Assembly: GCA_000507305.1 (NCBI GenBank)
Contig: DF240856.1
Location: forward strand, 1-64,000
Direction: 5' to 3'
Length of the DNA stretch: 64,000 nt
Source: Breviolum minutum Mf 1.05b.01
Lineage: Eukaryota > Sar > Dinophyceae > Suessiales > Symbiodiniaceae
The position numbers and the translations under genes were made by a program. Under the pieces are notes generated by a model. It made no database searches. It was not told where the DNA came from and worked only from the letters and a program-made list of their open reading frames with translations. How positions within the stretch are numbered: the stretch's first letter is position 1; each line of letters begins with the position of its first letter. Shown here piece by piece: positions 24,096-35,962 of this stretch.

Positions 24096-24711
24096 AAAGG
24101 TCACTTTCCAAAACAAACCATGACTTATATTTCTCAAATCTCACTGGATTTGATTCACGGCCCGGATTCGATGATGTTTTTCGCCCAACGGATCTGGGGT
24201 CCGGCGACTGGCCCCAAGTATCGCAACTCTGACAACTTCTCAGGGCCAAAGTTGTCATCATTAAGTCGATCGAGCACCTGAATCACCCGTTAAAAACCCG
24301 GAGATTTCTGGTAGCTTGACATGGTGAGTTGTAAAGCGTACCTTTGGAAAGCAACCTAGAATCTAGAACCCATGCCCTCGAAAAAACTGTGTTCACAGCC
24401 AGCTTTTGAGGGAAACAACCTATTTTTCAGGGTGAGGATTTCGTTCGATTCCCACATCTTCGTTGTAGATTCGGAATGTTCCTCTTGATTTTCTGGTAAA
24501 AATGCTGGGAGGAAAATTTCTCTACATAAAAAACACCTTTGGGGATGGGCCCAGGCAGGTTGGTCTGCATGGGGAAATCTGCCCTGGGAAATCTCATTGG
24601 GGGAAATCACAACCCAGGGCACACTCCTAGTCGTCAAGGTGTTATTTCGGACTGAGGAATTACTATGGGAATTACTATGGATCCATTGCAAGTATATATA
24701 TATATATGTAT

Positions 24712-24845
24712 ACCTGGAACCCTAAACACCGATTTATAAATGGTTGGCCATCAATTGGATGATTTTCACCAAACCTTTACTTGGGAAATGGTTGGAAATC
24801 ACAATTTCCATCCATTAAAAAATGGTTGTTAGGAGTTCCAGGCAT
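24712..24845. mobile_element. MITE-like family I copy 2
   Basis: ACCTGGAACCCTAAACACC at the left and GGTTGTTAGGAGTTCCAGG at the right, with inner ATTTATAAATGGTTGG pairing to CCATCCATTAAAAAATGG. Same family as 1461-1583. Confidence 0.68.
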
Positions 24846-25635
24846 ATGCTATAAATTCATATAAATTCCAACAACTACATTCTCGAGGGATTTTGGGGTT
24901 GATTCAGATTGAGATCTGTCACAGTTACGCTTGTTTCACAGGATCAACCATATAAGGATGTTGAAATGAATTGCCTAAGATGAAAGTTGAGGATGCGATG
25001 TTGATTCAGTAAGAGTCAAAACTGAGTCATTTTCAAAGATGATTCACAATGAGAATGAGGCCCTTCAACCTGGTCACTAACAGCTCCCATACCCAGCTGC
25101 GGCATAGCTCGCAGCCCAGGCAATTCTGGGGCAAATTACTAGGACTTGAAACCTTTGCCAACAAAATAAACACCTGGGAAACATGGACCAGGGATAGTTG
25201 GATGTACCCATACTCCCCAAGAATGCCTAGAGAACACAATAAATACCATGGGTACACTGTTAGGGGTACACCCAATTCTCCCTTGAAACTAGCTGACTCA
25301 GAATCTACTGGATCCAGGCATCTAGTTCCATTGGGTTCCGCAGCCGGACCCAAGTTATACCCACCTTTTCTGAAAAAAAGGAAAGAAGAACATGGTACAT
25401 AAGCGGGAACATCATGCAGAAGTTTGACTAAAAGAACCACTCAACACCAAGAACAAAAAAAAATATATATATATACATCAGTTTGAAGCAAACCAAATTC
25501 ATGTGATTCAAAATGTTGTACAACACCTCATCTAGCAAACTGTCGAGCAACGAAGAGGGTACCAGCATACAATTTTCTTCCCTCATATTTCCATGACAAC
25601 TTCAATTCTTGATGTCTCGCAAAATACAACCAATC

Positions 25636-25744
25636 ACACCCCCGGAAAACTAACATGTCCCCTAAAAAGGGACTATTTGAAAAGGAAATGCATCTGAACC
25701 AACCATTGATGTTCACGGGACATTCGTTCGTTTTCCGGAGAGTA
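25636..25744. mobile_element. MITE-like family B copy
   Basis: CACACCCCCGGAAAACTAAC at the left and CGTTTTCCGGAGAGTAA at the right, with TGTCCCCTAAAAAGGG inside. Confidence 0.62.
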
Positions 25745-25792
25745 AGAATTTCCTTCTTCCTTTTTTTGATTTGAAGACGTTTAGTTTAGCAT

Positions 25793-25920
25793 ATGCACCC
25801 CTTAAAACAAATATAGCACCTGAAAATAGGCCATCCCAATAGGAAAACATGGAAAAACTATAGTATTCCAACTCCATCCATTTTCGGGTGCGAACTGTTA
25901 TGTTTGTTTCAGGGAGGTAG
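25793..25920. mobile_element. MITE-like family B copy, diverged
   Basis: GCACCCCTTAAAACAAATAT and AGCACCTGAAAATAGGCC at the left; CGGGTGCGAACTGTTATG and TTTCAGGGAGGTAG at the right. Confidence 0.6.
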
Positions 25921-27000
25921 GCTTCAAATTCTTTCCCTTGGGATCCAATCACCTTCTGAGAATGGTAATGGAACCTAAATACCTGACTGAGGAGGTGATT
26001 GTAGACCCCAATCCTCCTCTGATAAGGTGATTGGATTCATAGGGTTTATAGGTCCATTGAATCAAGCTTGGATCCCCCATCAACACCCACGGCCCGGCCA
26101 AAGGCACAGCTCCTTTCAAATCTCTGCGAACCTGATTGGATCCCGGGGAAAATCGGATCCGTCTGGTTGAATCCGTTGGGGTTGGGAAATCTTGTCCTTT
26201 CAACTACGAAGGGGCATGTAAGGTATGTACCACAAAAAACGCGACGTTTTGATACATTTTGTTAAAATAGATGTGTCCAAGAAATCTCCAACAGGACCCA
26301 CCTGAACGGACCCCTAAACCTGAGTATCTAATAGCTCTAGCAACTTACTTAGGGGTCCGTTTGCAAGGTTCCATTGCGTTTTTGATAGAATGTGGTAGTT
26401 CATTCAATATCATGAATCATATGCAACGTAATAATAAGTAATAAGTAGTATATAACAGTAATATCAAAACCTGCAAACATCTCCAACGAAGAATTTCGGA
26501 AGATGGGGCAACTGATGGTTCTCTGCCCTGGGAGCAACATTTCCGGATCATCTTGCAAGATCTTGCAAGTACTTCCACAAAAAACCTCCAAAACTCTTCC
26601 AGGAAGCGTTTTTTTCACCTGAACCTTTCCCCCTTTTTTTGCAGCATTTGAATCACACCCATACCCATCCGAAAACAAGGCATCATATATTTCCTAAAGA
26701 TCACTCCAATATTGACGACTCCACAACATCACCATTTTTTCAATCCCATTGGATCCATGGGACTGGTATATTTATCGATAATACATTTACCATAAATACC
26801 AAATCTAGCCATTCATCCCATAAAAATATATAAAAATCAACCATTCATCTATTCAGGAAAACACATATGCTGTTAATTTTTCATCAACTTGAAACCCCTG
26901 AAAACCAGCAATCCCGTTGTCTTAACCAAAATGGTACGAATTCCTATGGTTTTTTCCAGGTAGGTAGATATACCATTCGTCCCATGAGAAATGAAAAAAC

Positions 27001-27094
27001 CCTGGTGGTTTAGGTTGTATAGGGGATGACATCCTACCCAATTATAATGGGGATTTTACTACGGCAATATAAGGAATCCCTATAAACCAACCAG
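27001..27094. mobile_element. MITE-like family E copy, reverse orientation
   Basis: CTGGTGGTTTAGGTTGTATA at the left and GGAATCCCTATAAACCAACC at the right around CCCAATTATAATGGGG. A TGGAAAGTAATAAGG motif like that of other family E flanks follows at about 27195. Confidence 0.7.
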
Positions 27095-27408
27095 GATTCA
27101 ATGGAGGTGAACAACCTAAGATAATTCCCCTATGTACCCTAAGCAACCTATAGCTCCCCTATAAATCACCTATAAATCCCTTATAAATCCCTTAATGGAA
27201 AGTAATAAGGTTTTTTTTCGGTAGCTCCCCAATGGATCCCTATGGCCCGGCGATCCGAAGGGGTGGCATCTCCCGGACACCTCATGCACCATGGGCACTG
27301 GTGTGGCGGATCTCCGGGATCTCCGTTCGCGTGAAGCCCTGGCTGTGTGAAAATATGTCGTTGGTGGTTGGTTTATAGGAATCCTGAAAGGCTCGTCAGT
27401 TTATTTCC

Positions 27409-27516
27409 CGTACACCCCGGAAATTTAACATAGCCCCTAAACATAGGCAATCCCAAAAGGAAACTCATCTTCCAACTATCATTTTTCACGGGCTATGTTA
27501 AATTTCGGGGGTGTAC
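27409..27516. mobile_element. MITE-like family B copy, well preserved
   Basis: CGTACACCCCGGAAATTTAAC at the left is mirrored by GTTAAATTTCGGGGGTGTAC at the right. It abuts a family C element directly. Confidence 0.78.
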
Positions 27517-27606
27517 CATCCGTGGGACAGGTATATTTAGCTACATGGATAGTTGATTTTTGTGGTAAATGTAGGTGAATATACCAGTCCCATGGATCCT
27601 ATGGGA
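27514..27606. mobile_element. MITE-like family C copy
   Basis: ACCATCCGTGGGACAGGTAT at the left and ATACCAGTCCCATGGATCC to TATGGG at the right, with hinge AGTTGATTTTTGTGG. Confidence 0.75.
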
Positions 27607-27962
27607 TAGGAATCCTTAAAGAATGGTCAGTTTATCATATTTGTAGTTCTAGATATCTACTTGAGATGGTAGATCCTTACTAATAGTTCATGATCTTTAT
27701 ATTCGGGGTAGACATCTTTGTGGTATATGTAATCATATAATCTATAACCCATCAAATAACCGCAAAACAAGGAGGTTTCTTTCTTTCACTGCCAAATTGG
27801 ATGTACAACTCAAGCAGTTTCCATGGGATTTTTGTTGGAACACAACGAAAATCCGCCGGAAAAGGAGTCTCAGACTGTTGGTGTCATGGGGCTATGGCTT
27901 CATAACATTGATTTTGCCCCAAACAATAGATGCTTCCAATACGAAACATTGGCCCAATTTGA

Positions 27963-28060
27963 CTAGTTGGTGGTTTCAACCCCTTTGAAAAATATTAGTC
28001 AAATTGGATCATTTCCCCAGGTAAGGGTGAACATAAAAAATATTTGAAACCATCGCCCAA
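27963..28060. mobile_element. MITE-like family A copy
   Basis: CTAGTTGGTGGTTTCAACCC at the left, core GGATCATTTCCCCAGGTAAG, and TATTTGAAACCATCGCCC at the right. Confidence 0.75.
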
Positions 28061-28212
28061 TTTGAACATGTCATCTTTTTGTTTTGACAGGAACAACAAA
28101 CAAGAAATTAAAAGCGCTGGTCAACAACACATCGCAAAGTCTTAAAAAAACACAACTTTCATTGGTTTTTGATTTCCAAAAATTTCTTCTTGGTGCAATG
28201 TTCACCCCCCTT

Positions 28213-28318
28213 CCGTTGATGAAAGAAATCCTGCACCACATGAAAAAAGATGAAAGCGTATGAAAAAATGGGATTCTCCATATCAACTGGGTGCCGGATT
28301 TCGATTCCATCAACCGTA
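28213..28318. mobile_element. MITE-like family D copy
   Basis: CCGTTGATGAAAGAAATCCT at the left and GGATTTCGATTCCATCAACCG at the right, with GCACCACATG and ATCAACTGGGTGC inside. Confidence 0.68.
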
Positions 28319-29237
28319 TTTGCCATATCAGGGCGGTTCCGATCTCGGGACGGACCTTTCAGCCATTTCCACAATGCCACCAGTGGCGGAAATCGTCATG
28401 TCCCCAACCCTGTGGATGGGGGTCCAGGGCTCGAGCCGCTATCCATTTTTGTTGGTGGAATCCTAGCACCGTTGGGAAATGAAACCATGGGGTGGTGGTG
28501 ATTCCCCTATATGTTCCCTAAGGTTCCCCAAGGTTCCCCAAACGGAATCCTTAAAATTTCCCCAGTTGCACCCTCCCCTTGAACACCCCGGGACCCTTAA
28601 GAATCCTAGCACCAAGTGTTGGGAAAACATCCCCCCCGGCAATTCTTTGACCTTTTTTGGGATGGTGAAATTGTGACCCTTTCAAAGGCTGGCTGGCTAA
28701 GTGACCTCCAAATTTTCGGGGATAAAAAGGTCACGGCTTGAATCACGTGGCCAAAAAATCAAGTATCTGATATTGTGAATACAATAATTGTATGATGATA
28801 CACATGCATGTGGATTGAGATGTTACGGAATCTAATGTCACACGAAAATGTAATCGCAGTACCAACAAAAACATCTCAAAATCATTTGCTGTGCTGATGG
28901 GAAAGCGCATCGCCGGAGCTATGTATGCTAGTTTAGTCATCAGATGTCATCAGTCAAAACAAAAACAAAAACACAAACATTGCATTGTGATAATTGTACT
29001 CATAACTTAACATGAATCTTCATTGCGGTAATCATTAGGGAATTTGGATGACCCGAAACCTCAAAATATGTAGTACAGTGCAACCCAACAGGTAAACTTG
29101 AAAGTTCAACCTACTTTTTTTAATGTCAGGTTTTCAAAACACACTGGGGGTTCGTCACTAAGATATATCTTCGCTTAAAATGAACCATTTCCAAGATTTG
29201 GATTTCCTGTTGATGGTGAAATTTCACTTCCCCATTG

Positions 29238-29331
29238 TAGTGGTTGGTTAATAGGGATCCTTATGATGGCTCATTGTAATCCCTATATAACTGAGTAGTA
29301 CAATCCCTTATGCAACCCAAACAACCGAGGT
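29238..29331. mobile_element. MITE-like family E copy
   Basis: TAGTGGTTGGTTAATAGGGA at the left and CCCAAACAACCGAGG at the right around CCCTATATAACTGAGTAG. Confidence 0.7.
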
Positions 29332-29998
29332 TTTGATCCCATGTTTCTTTACCAAAGGATTTCATCAAAGGTCGTTCAACTTGGCGGCGAACCAACGAAA
29401 AAAACATAGGTTTTGACCGACCTCGACCTGAAAAAACATCGACCTGTTTCAACACACCACTAAAAAAGATTGGTGGTTTTCAAACACTTTGCAAAAAACA
29501 TCAAAAACAGTGCAACAAAAGGTAACTGATATCCTTGAAAATCAACTAAGAACTAATAGACATCAAGTATGTATCGACTTGGTAACATCCCTTTTGGGCA
29601 TTCAAAATTTCCGCGGAACAGTTGCCCAACGTCCCCAAAATTCAACGTTGGATTTCAACGTTTTGCCGGTTGTGGTTTGCTTTGCAAAATTCAAAAAATA
29701 TGGGACATTTTTCCCAATCATGGGATGGATAACGCAACATGTTTGGAACTACCAGCCACACTGAATAACAACTTCACTACATTGATGTCAAATTCACTGC
29801 TTGGTACCTGTTTGCTTCAAACCATTTGGCGGATTCTTTTGAACAGCACGTTATTTCAGGGCCCCCAAGTTTGAGAGATTCACAAGGATTCAATCTTTTA
29901 TTCAAAGCAATTGAGAAGGGAACAAATATGTCTCCATTCAAAAATCTCAACGTATCTCATCCGATGACCAAGCATTCAGTGACCAGCAATTCCTGTAT

Positions 29999-30082
29999 CC
30001 CATAGGATCCATGTATGGTATATTTACCTACATTTACCATCAAAAATCAACCAAATGCATGTAGGTACATGGATCCTATGGG
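29999..30082. mobile_element. MITE-like family C copy
   Basis: CCCATAGGATCCATGTATGG at the left and ACATGGATCCTATGGG at the right; the loop holds ACCATCAAAAATCAACC. 84 bp, with perfect outer arms of about 15 bp. Confidence 0.78.
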
Positions 30083-30807
30083 TATAGGGCCGCCCCCTTT
30101 CTTGGTTGCCCCAACGCTGGAGTTCCACGCATGGGTGACCTGAGCGGTTTTTTTTTGAAAATTTGGGCCTGGTAGGCCCCTGGCAGGTGCAACTATCTAA
30201 GACAAGTTCCGAAGAATTCCTTTAAAAAACCTGAATTGATTTTTTGGGATTTTGAGGAACTTGTCTTAAACTTTAAGGGTGATTCCCGGGATTGTCAAAA
30301 ATGGTCACCTGAATTCAAATTTTGAGGGGGATTCCCGGGATTCCCTCAACTTTATAGACCTTGAAATCACCATTTTTGGTTTAATGGTGACCATCATTTG
30401 CCCAGAACTACTGGACAAATGGTTGGAAGAAATCCCAAAAGGCCAACCACCGGAAATGGATGGTGCTAAAAACCCATTGTAAATAATTGGATTTCAACTA
30501 CCAACGTCAACTGGTGAGTTCTCCCCGGATTTCTGAACTATCAACCGTAAACCGAATCCTGATCACGGGGGGTATCCCGGAACCGCTTCCGTCTGAAGTT
30601 CAACTATTGAAAGGCCAGGTTTCGAAGGAGTGACAAGCTGATGCCTTGAGAGAAGTAGGCTGTATCCAGTAGAACCCTATGCCAAACCCTGGAAACCCCA
30701 TATTTCGATCCGTAGGGAAACTGTGGCGGCTGGTTTTCTAACAAATGTATAGATAAATCTGCAACCTTGGTATCTTACAGTGAAAACATAAAGATGACAT
30801 GACATTA

Positions 30808-30917
30808 CCCATGACGGATCCATGGGAATCGTATATTTACCTACCTCATTGACGTTGGTTTTTATGGGATGGGATAAAGGTAGGTAAATATACCGTTCGT
30901 CCCATGGATCCTATGGG
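30808..30917. mobile_element. MITE-like family C copy
   Basis: CCCATGACGGATCCATGGGA at the left and CCGTTCGTCCCATGGATCC to TATGGG at the right. Confidence 0.74.
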
Positions 30918-31508
30918 CTACATAATTCATAACATTTTACAATAATCCATCACATGACATAACAATGCAAACATGAACCATTGAAAGCCAAAACCACTGA
31001 AAGTTTCAAAAAGCTAGCAAAGCCTGATGGTCTTTTAATTACTTTTTTTACCGGTAAACCACGGTTGTGCGGAAGTACAAAGCTCCACACACTGAACGCC
31101 CTGAGCCATAAAGTCCTGAAAACTAGAAACCCTACACCCCTACGCTCTTATACACTTGCGTATACTGTAAATATATGTATGTACATACAAACATTGCTTT
31201 CAATATTATTTCAATTTTCTTTCGGATCCTTTTCCTATTCAAATCAAATATATCTATATATCTCTATATATAAAATGTAATTCCATTGTGATAAATCAAC
31301 CAAAATATCAAGCAAACCCAACTCTTTTTGGGTCCTTTCATTTAACCATAGCAACCGCCCGGGTTTTTCCCCGTGACCCCCGAACGCTACATCACGGATA
31401 CGCTGCTCCGGCTCCACGTAGGCTACGTTGGTCGTGAAGTCCTGGGAGGAACTTCGTTGGGTGGTGGGGTAGTTGTTGTAACCCTCCCAGGGAACGAGCA
31501 CACCCTTT

Positions 31509-31608
31509 CCCATAGGATCCATGGAAAATGGTATATTTACCTACATGAATGGTTGATTGTTATGATAACAATTATGGTAAATGTATATACCATACATGGA
31601 TCCTGTGT
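31509..31608. mobile_element. MITE-like family C copy
   Basis: CCCATAGGATCCATGGAAAA at the left, TGGTTGATTGTTATGATAAC in the loop, and ATACCATACATGGATCCTG at the right. It lies about 200 bp from the exon ending at 31813. Confidence 0.7.
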
Positions 31609-31812
31609 GTTCTAGGATTGTCTCCGGAAGTCTCCGGAGTAGATGTCAACAGGGTTTGAATTTGAGAAGATTGATTCCTTATCCCTTTTTGGATCCGTTG
31701 GTATGTCCTAAGATTGAGGGATTTCCCCGACAATTACAATCCTATGACCTGGGGATGGGATGGATTAAGACTATCAATCCTACGATTTTTGAGGACAGCA
31801 ACTCGCTTTCAC

Positions 31813-32350
31813 CATCAGAGTAGTCAGAAAAAGTTTCGGAATCTGTTGGCAGGTCCCCTGTGTAATGGCTGGTTGCGGACAGACACCAGTACGCATGGTG
31901 TCCACCGGCGTACGTGATGGCTGCCTCGACCTCTTCCACATGCACATACCCAGTTAGCGTCCGGTAGGACCGTTCGGTCCGGGCTGCTTGCCACGTCGTC
32001 CCTCGCAGCTGCATTGTGTTCAAGACCTCCTCGGGCAAGAAACCTCGCTCTGCTAGAAACTCCATGTCAATGGCCTCCGGGTGCCCCCTGCGTGGCATGC
32101 GCCGGGCGCGTCGGCCGGTCCGCACCAGAAAGGTGACGGCGCTCGGCCCGACAGCGAAGGCCAGCTGGTATTGGGCCACAGCACGGACTGTGTTATCCAG
32201 CCAATCTTGTAGGGCCGTGTGCCAGGCCGCCAAAGCCCGGCACACGGGCAAGAGCGGCACCAAAGCCACATGTAAGTTGGTTTCCTCGTAGAGGAAATTG
32301 CTCTTTAGCTTGTTCACAGGTGGGTTTTTTTTCGCGCTGGAGCAGCTAAC
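31813..32350 (-). CDS. internal exon of an unrecognised gene
   Basis: A markedly GC-rich block with a clean minus-strand frame and no early ATG, so most likely an internal exon. A good acceptor (TGTGCATTTGCAG) lies near 32346 and a donor-like GATG/GTGAAAGC at 31813/31812. The peptide of about 175 residues begins near SVSCSSAKK, includes the hydrophobic VALVPLLPVCRALAAWHTAL, then WLDNTVRAVAQYQLAFAVG, a basic patch RTGRRARRMPRRG, and ends acidic (TDSETFSDYSDG). Beyond the proposed donor the frame runs into A+T-rich DNA. It shares strand with the frame at 33367-33971 and could be a later exon of the same gene, though that frame has its own stop. No family recognised. Confidence 0.42.
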
Positions 32351-32389
32351 AGACTGCAAATGCACAAACAATGATTTTCGATGCAAACA

Positions 32390-33360
32390 TGTGGTACAGG
32401 CTCACTGAAAAACAAACGCTCTCAATGCTTGGTGTGAACTCTAGCCCTCTTCCGGCCTGCGTCTTCTTCCTGAGGCGGCATTCAAGCATCCATTACCTCA
32501 CCCCAACAAGGATGCGGAAATTCATAAGAGGTAATCTTGCATGACATTCAAGCATGGAGCCATACATTGGTTGGCACACACCTGTTCCTGGCTTTGGTTC
32601 GGCCCACTCCAAAGCAGATGACAGAGGCCGTCAAATCAGGAGGGAGAAGATAAACTGATCTGGTCCCCTACATACCTTTCCCCATAGAACAGAAGTGGAA
32701 GTGACGAACCAACAGTCGACATGTGCAACTGGATGCTTTGATGCTTCACTAACTTCCTTTTTTTTTAAACACACAGTTGTTTACCTTGTTTTACCTGTTT
32801 GTGCACCTGTGCCAGGATGAAACAACGATGCGAGACGAAGCACGGTAGACAGAACCAGACCACCACTAACAGGCTGGAAAGCATGGCAATCTCTTTCTTT
32901 TTCTTACACCACCCCTCGATTTGGAACGTCTGTGTGCTGCACAAGCATCCTGCTCCTGTCAGACTACATGTACACCGACTTTCTAAAATACATTCGACCT
33001 GAACTGAGAAAAATGGGGACAACGTGTTCGGGGAATATGGAGACTGTGTTCTATAGGACCTTGCTTCTGTCTGTACGACCTCACTCTCAAAGCCGACATT
33101 GTCTGTTACGCTTTGCTGTTCAGGAGCCCCCCATCGGTAGCGAAAAAGGTCTTTGTTTATGTCTCCAAGAACAACTACTATAGAACTACTATAGAATATG
33201 TTTGCAAGCATTCGGGGGGACAAGTGCCGTAACAGAAGTGCAGAACAATCTCACGCAGAGTTGCTGCATCTTCAGCCGCTTTTTCTGGCATGGGCTTACA
33301 CTCAGAGGTGCTCCTGGGATAGCTTATTTCGAGCATCAAGCCTGGAGGAGTTGTGTTTAA
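32390..33360. other. unassigned DNA between exon-like blocks
   Basis: Moderately GC-rich. A minus-strand open frame (32765-33223) contains a Cys-rich stretch and a hydrophobic run but has no clear splice signals or coding character. No inverted-repeat element was seen here, unlike the flanking intergenic DNA, which is consistent with the interior of a gene. Confidence 0.35.
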
Positions 33361-33366
33361 GACGCA

Positions 33367-33971
33367 CTAGATGCCGTTCAGAGATTTCTCGATGAGAGAC
33401 TTAAACGACAAAAGGGCATTGAAATCCTGGGCCTGGCTCACACGGCTCACCCACTCTTTGAAGCCGTGCTCGCCTCGCTGCAAAACGCTGTCCGTTCACC
33501 CAAACCAAAGTCTACACAACACGCTTGGAATTCATTCACCTGCAATTTGAAACTGTGTTGCACCTCTTGAGGGACATCCATGACTAGCCAATCTGCATCC
33601 TCACAAAGGTGCCATTCTGTGAGGACGTCCTTGAACGTCTTGTCCCCTGCCTGTGCAAGTTTCCATGGCCACACACTGCTGACAAATGACTTGGTCACAT
33701 AATTAAACATGTGTTGTGCCTTCTGAGGATCAACCAGATGCCACTCTTGGTCTATTTTGCCGTCCTGTTGACACAGAATTCTTCCTGCAAGGCTTTTGTA
33801 TTTTGTACACGTTGTGACGTTCCTCATGGAAACGCAACCAGCTACGTGCCGGCGCCGGCTTCGCTTTTGCCTCGGGCCATTGCCATGGGAAGGCGTGCTG
33901 GGGGACCATCTTTGTGCCCTAAAGGGTCCGCAAAGCCAAGCTTTCCATATATGAGAATTATATATAGACAT
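33367..33971 (-). CDS. unrecognised protein, two-exon model with a 62-bp intron
   Basis: From an ATG at 33971 the frame reads 144 codons to 33540. There TTGCAG/GTGAATG is a donor, and TTTTGCAG/CGAGG at 33478/33477 is an acceptor, removing 62 bp in phase 0. The downstream exon (33477-33367) continues with RGEHGFKEWVSRVSQAQDF and stops at TAG, giving about 180 residues. Read through without splicing, the frame stops at once. The coding look is best in the second half (DQEWHLVDPQKAQHMFNYV; KTFKDVLTEWHLCEDADWL). The first 50 residues are basic and low quality, so a later start such as the in-frame MRNVTTC, or an upstream exon, is possible. The hexamer TTGCAG occurs at both junctions. No membrane segment or known motif was seen. 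Confidence 0.42.
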
Positions 33972-33999
33972 AATATTTGTAGATATTGAGAGATATGTT

Positions 34000-35680
34000 C
34001 TATATATTTGTAGATTTATACTACAGCATCATCTGGAAGTGACCTACGGGACATCAACTGAAATTCTGTCATGGCCTTGCAGGGAAGTGTTGGCGGAGCT
34101 TTCACCTAGACCAGCGACGTCAGTGTGCCGTCTGGTTTTGCGTGTCAAGAGTCACAAAGATCACTGCATTTCACATCTTTCATGGCCTCTGGCGCGACAT
34201 TGGTGACAGGGCGGAGATCCTGCCACATTGGACGAGACTCGTCGACGCAAGAAAGAAATTCGTTCTTGCCACACCTTGGGCGGAGGGCCTGGCGGAGCCT
34301 TCACCTGATGTCATGAAGTAGTTTTTTTTTCTTCGTGTTTGAGTACTTCACTTGGCTCCATGCGGGCACCGGCGTCGACAGACCAACCTAATCCAACAAC
34401 GCATTGTCGTTTCCAATTGCTGGCATGCTTATGAAGGAAACGAATTGTTGCTTTCATCAGTTCATCTTTTGATACACTTGCCCTCACACCTCAAGCTCCT
34501 GCTAGCTTTTCATGATTATCAAATGCCAGGTTTCATCATTGTTAAATTTGGCCACGCCTTGGCAGCGTCCATCATTGTGTCACCTTGGATACAAGCTTTT
34601 TGCAGGGTCTGCATGGGCCAACATGTTTGGGTTGAGTTCACTCCTGAATTACTGAACCAACAGATTTTCAGATTTTCCGCCACCCAAAAGTTCCGGTTTA
34701 TATCTATATATTTCTATATCCCTTTTGTTTGTGTGTATACATCTATATCTGTTTATGTTCTTCACCTTTCCACTTTTCCTGACGTAGAACTTGCATCTAA
34801 AGACATGTGGCTTCTTTGGTGACAACTTTGCTTTCGCAAGCTTCACGCACGCGACAGGGAGGGCAGTTGGCTTCGTTCGCGGTGTGTCGTTGGAACCTTT
34901 TTCTTTATAAGGTTTGCCTTCGGAACCTTCTTCTTCCAAGGTTGCGTCGCGAAAATTTTGGGAACGAAAAATTTGGCGAAGCATTCGCGCTACGCAGCGT
35001 TTCGATTGCAACGCGGGAGGCCCAAAATTGTGGCAAGTTGGTCGGGAGGGGTCTGGATTCAAAGGGGACATATCCATCCCAAACGGGGAAATTCAGGAGT
35101 TCATTCATCGACTCAAGTTGGTGCCGGTTTACGGGAAGGTTTTTTTCTGATATGCTAGTCATTAGTGTATAAATTTTCTCGCCACCGGAAGTGGTAAATA
35201 TAAAACAATTTCGAAACCACCATCTAAATACCCTCCCCTAATCTAGCATAGCTGGCTAGAACATGGATCATGATTAAGATGTGTTTAATATTGGAAAAGG
35301 GAGATCTTTTCAGTTCGCTGCTAAATGACTCGAGTGACTGGTCGTCACTGATGCTGGATGCTAGGGTATTATGGAGTATCCCAAGCCATGCGTTGCAACA
35401 TCTTGGCTTTCAATGCCTAGGAGATTCCAATACAGGGAAAACACCAAGTTGGCCCTACTGTTGATGGAAGAAATTCGGCGATCACCAGTTGATACATCCC
35501 TGGTGGCGCATGAAATCTTCGATCAACAGTAGTTCGCGGTAAGGTTGCAAAATATGTATATACATATATGCATCATAAACTGGATTTTCACAAGTGCTAC
35601 ATTACTACAGAGTTACCTACAGCCTACGGAAAGCACAAAACACTTATATATTATATATTGATATATCAATTATCCATATA
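34000..35680. other. GC-rich unassigned block with several overlapping open frames
   Basis: The plus strand is open from about 34047 to a TAG at 34319-34321 without an ATG, and the two related stretches GTTGGCGGAGCTTTCACCT and CCTGGCGGAGCCTTCACCT lie 200 bp apart in it. The plus-strand frame 34352-34822 ends in T-rich DNA. Around 34840-35110 frames are open on both strands. A degenerate family A element (35155-35225) and a family D element (35457-35531) follow. I cannot name a gene here. Confidence 0.3.
35457..35531. mobile_element. short family D element
   Basis: CTACTGTTGATGGAAGAAAT at the left and GAAATCTTCGATCAACAGTAG at the right. At 75 bp it is shorter than the usual 106-130 bp copies. 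Confidence 0.68.
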
Positions 35681-35683
35681 CAG

Positions 35684-35948
35684 GAACGTGGAGCCCAACA
35701 TTGTGAGAGCGTTCAAGACAACCTCACAAAACATGCATCGCCGGACCGCACTCCTCAGAGACGTCCTCAATGACCACACCCTCTGGCTGATCGCTTACAT
35801 GCTCCTCCTCCTCCTGCATGGTGCAAGGTCATTATTCCCCGGCTTGTTGAAAAGGCACAAGAAACTAGTGGGGGAAAAACTCGTTTTCGGCATAGCACAA
35901 ATAGCTGCAGCTATCAGAATCATAACGAAACTTGCACCACTTTTCTGA
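35684..35948 (+). CDS. possible terminal exon with a membrane segment
   Basis: After a pyrimidine/A-rich tract ending ATACAG, the plus strand turns abruptly from A+T-rich to a coding-like frame beginning NVEPNIVRAFKTTSQNMHRR. It includes a hydrophobic segment LWLIAYMLLLLLHGARSLFP, then a basic stretch, and ends at a stop at 35948. The sharp composition change at a CAG/G site suggests an acceptor. A donor-like CATG/GTGCAAGG at about 35819 would make it an internal exon instead. No upstream exon was identified. No family recognised. Confidence 0.33.
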
Positions 35949-35962
35949 AAACAACATGTCCT

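Larger units (their letters stand above)
21900..31740. other. noncoding, MITE-bearing intergenic DNA
   Basis: No gene could be supported. Listed A, B, C, D, E and I elements make up much of the block. Also seen are a degenerate family A piece (22420-22519), a (CAG)6 run at about 22147, a (CAA)n run at 23063-23100, a pair of arms TCCAATCACCTTCTGAGAA / AGGTGATTGGATTC at 25943-26037 that recurs at 50408-50465, a GTGACC...GGTCAC segment at 28664-28750, and an inverted pair AAGACAAGTTCC / GGAACTTGTCTT at about 30198-30260. A frame at 25033-25440 (minus) is open on both strands and not trusted. Confidence 0.5.

Noticed and set aside
25033..25440. 135-residue minus-strand frame (with a 117-residue plus-strand frame opposite)
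   Set aside because: Open on both strands, no splice signals or recognisable motif, and no shift in composition from surrounding intergenic DNA.
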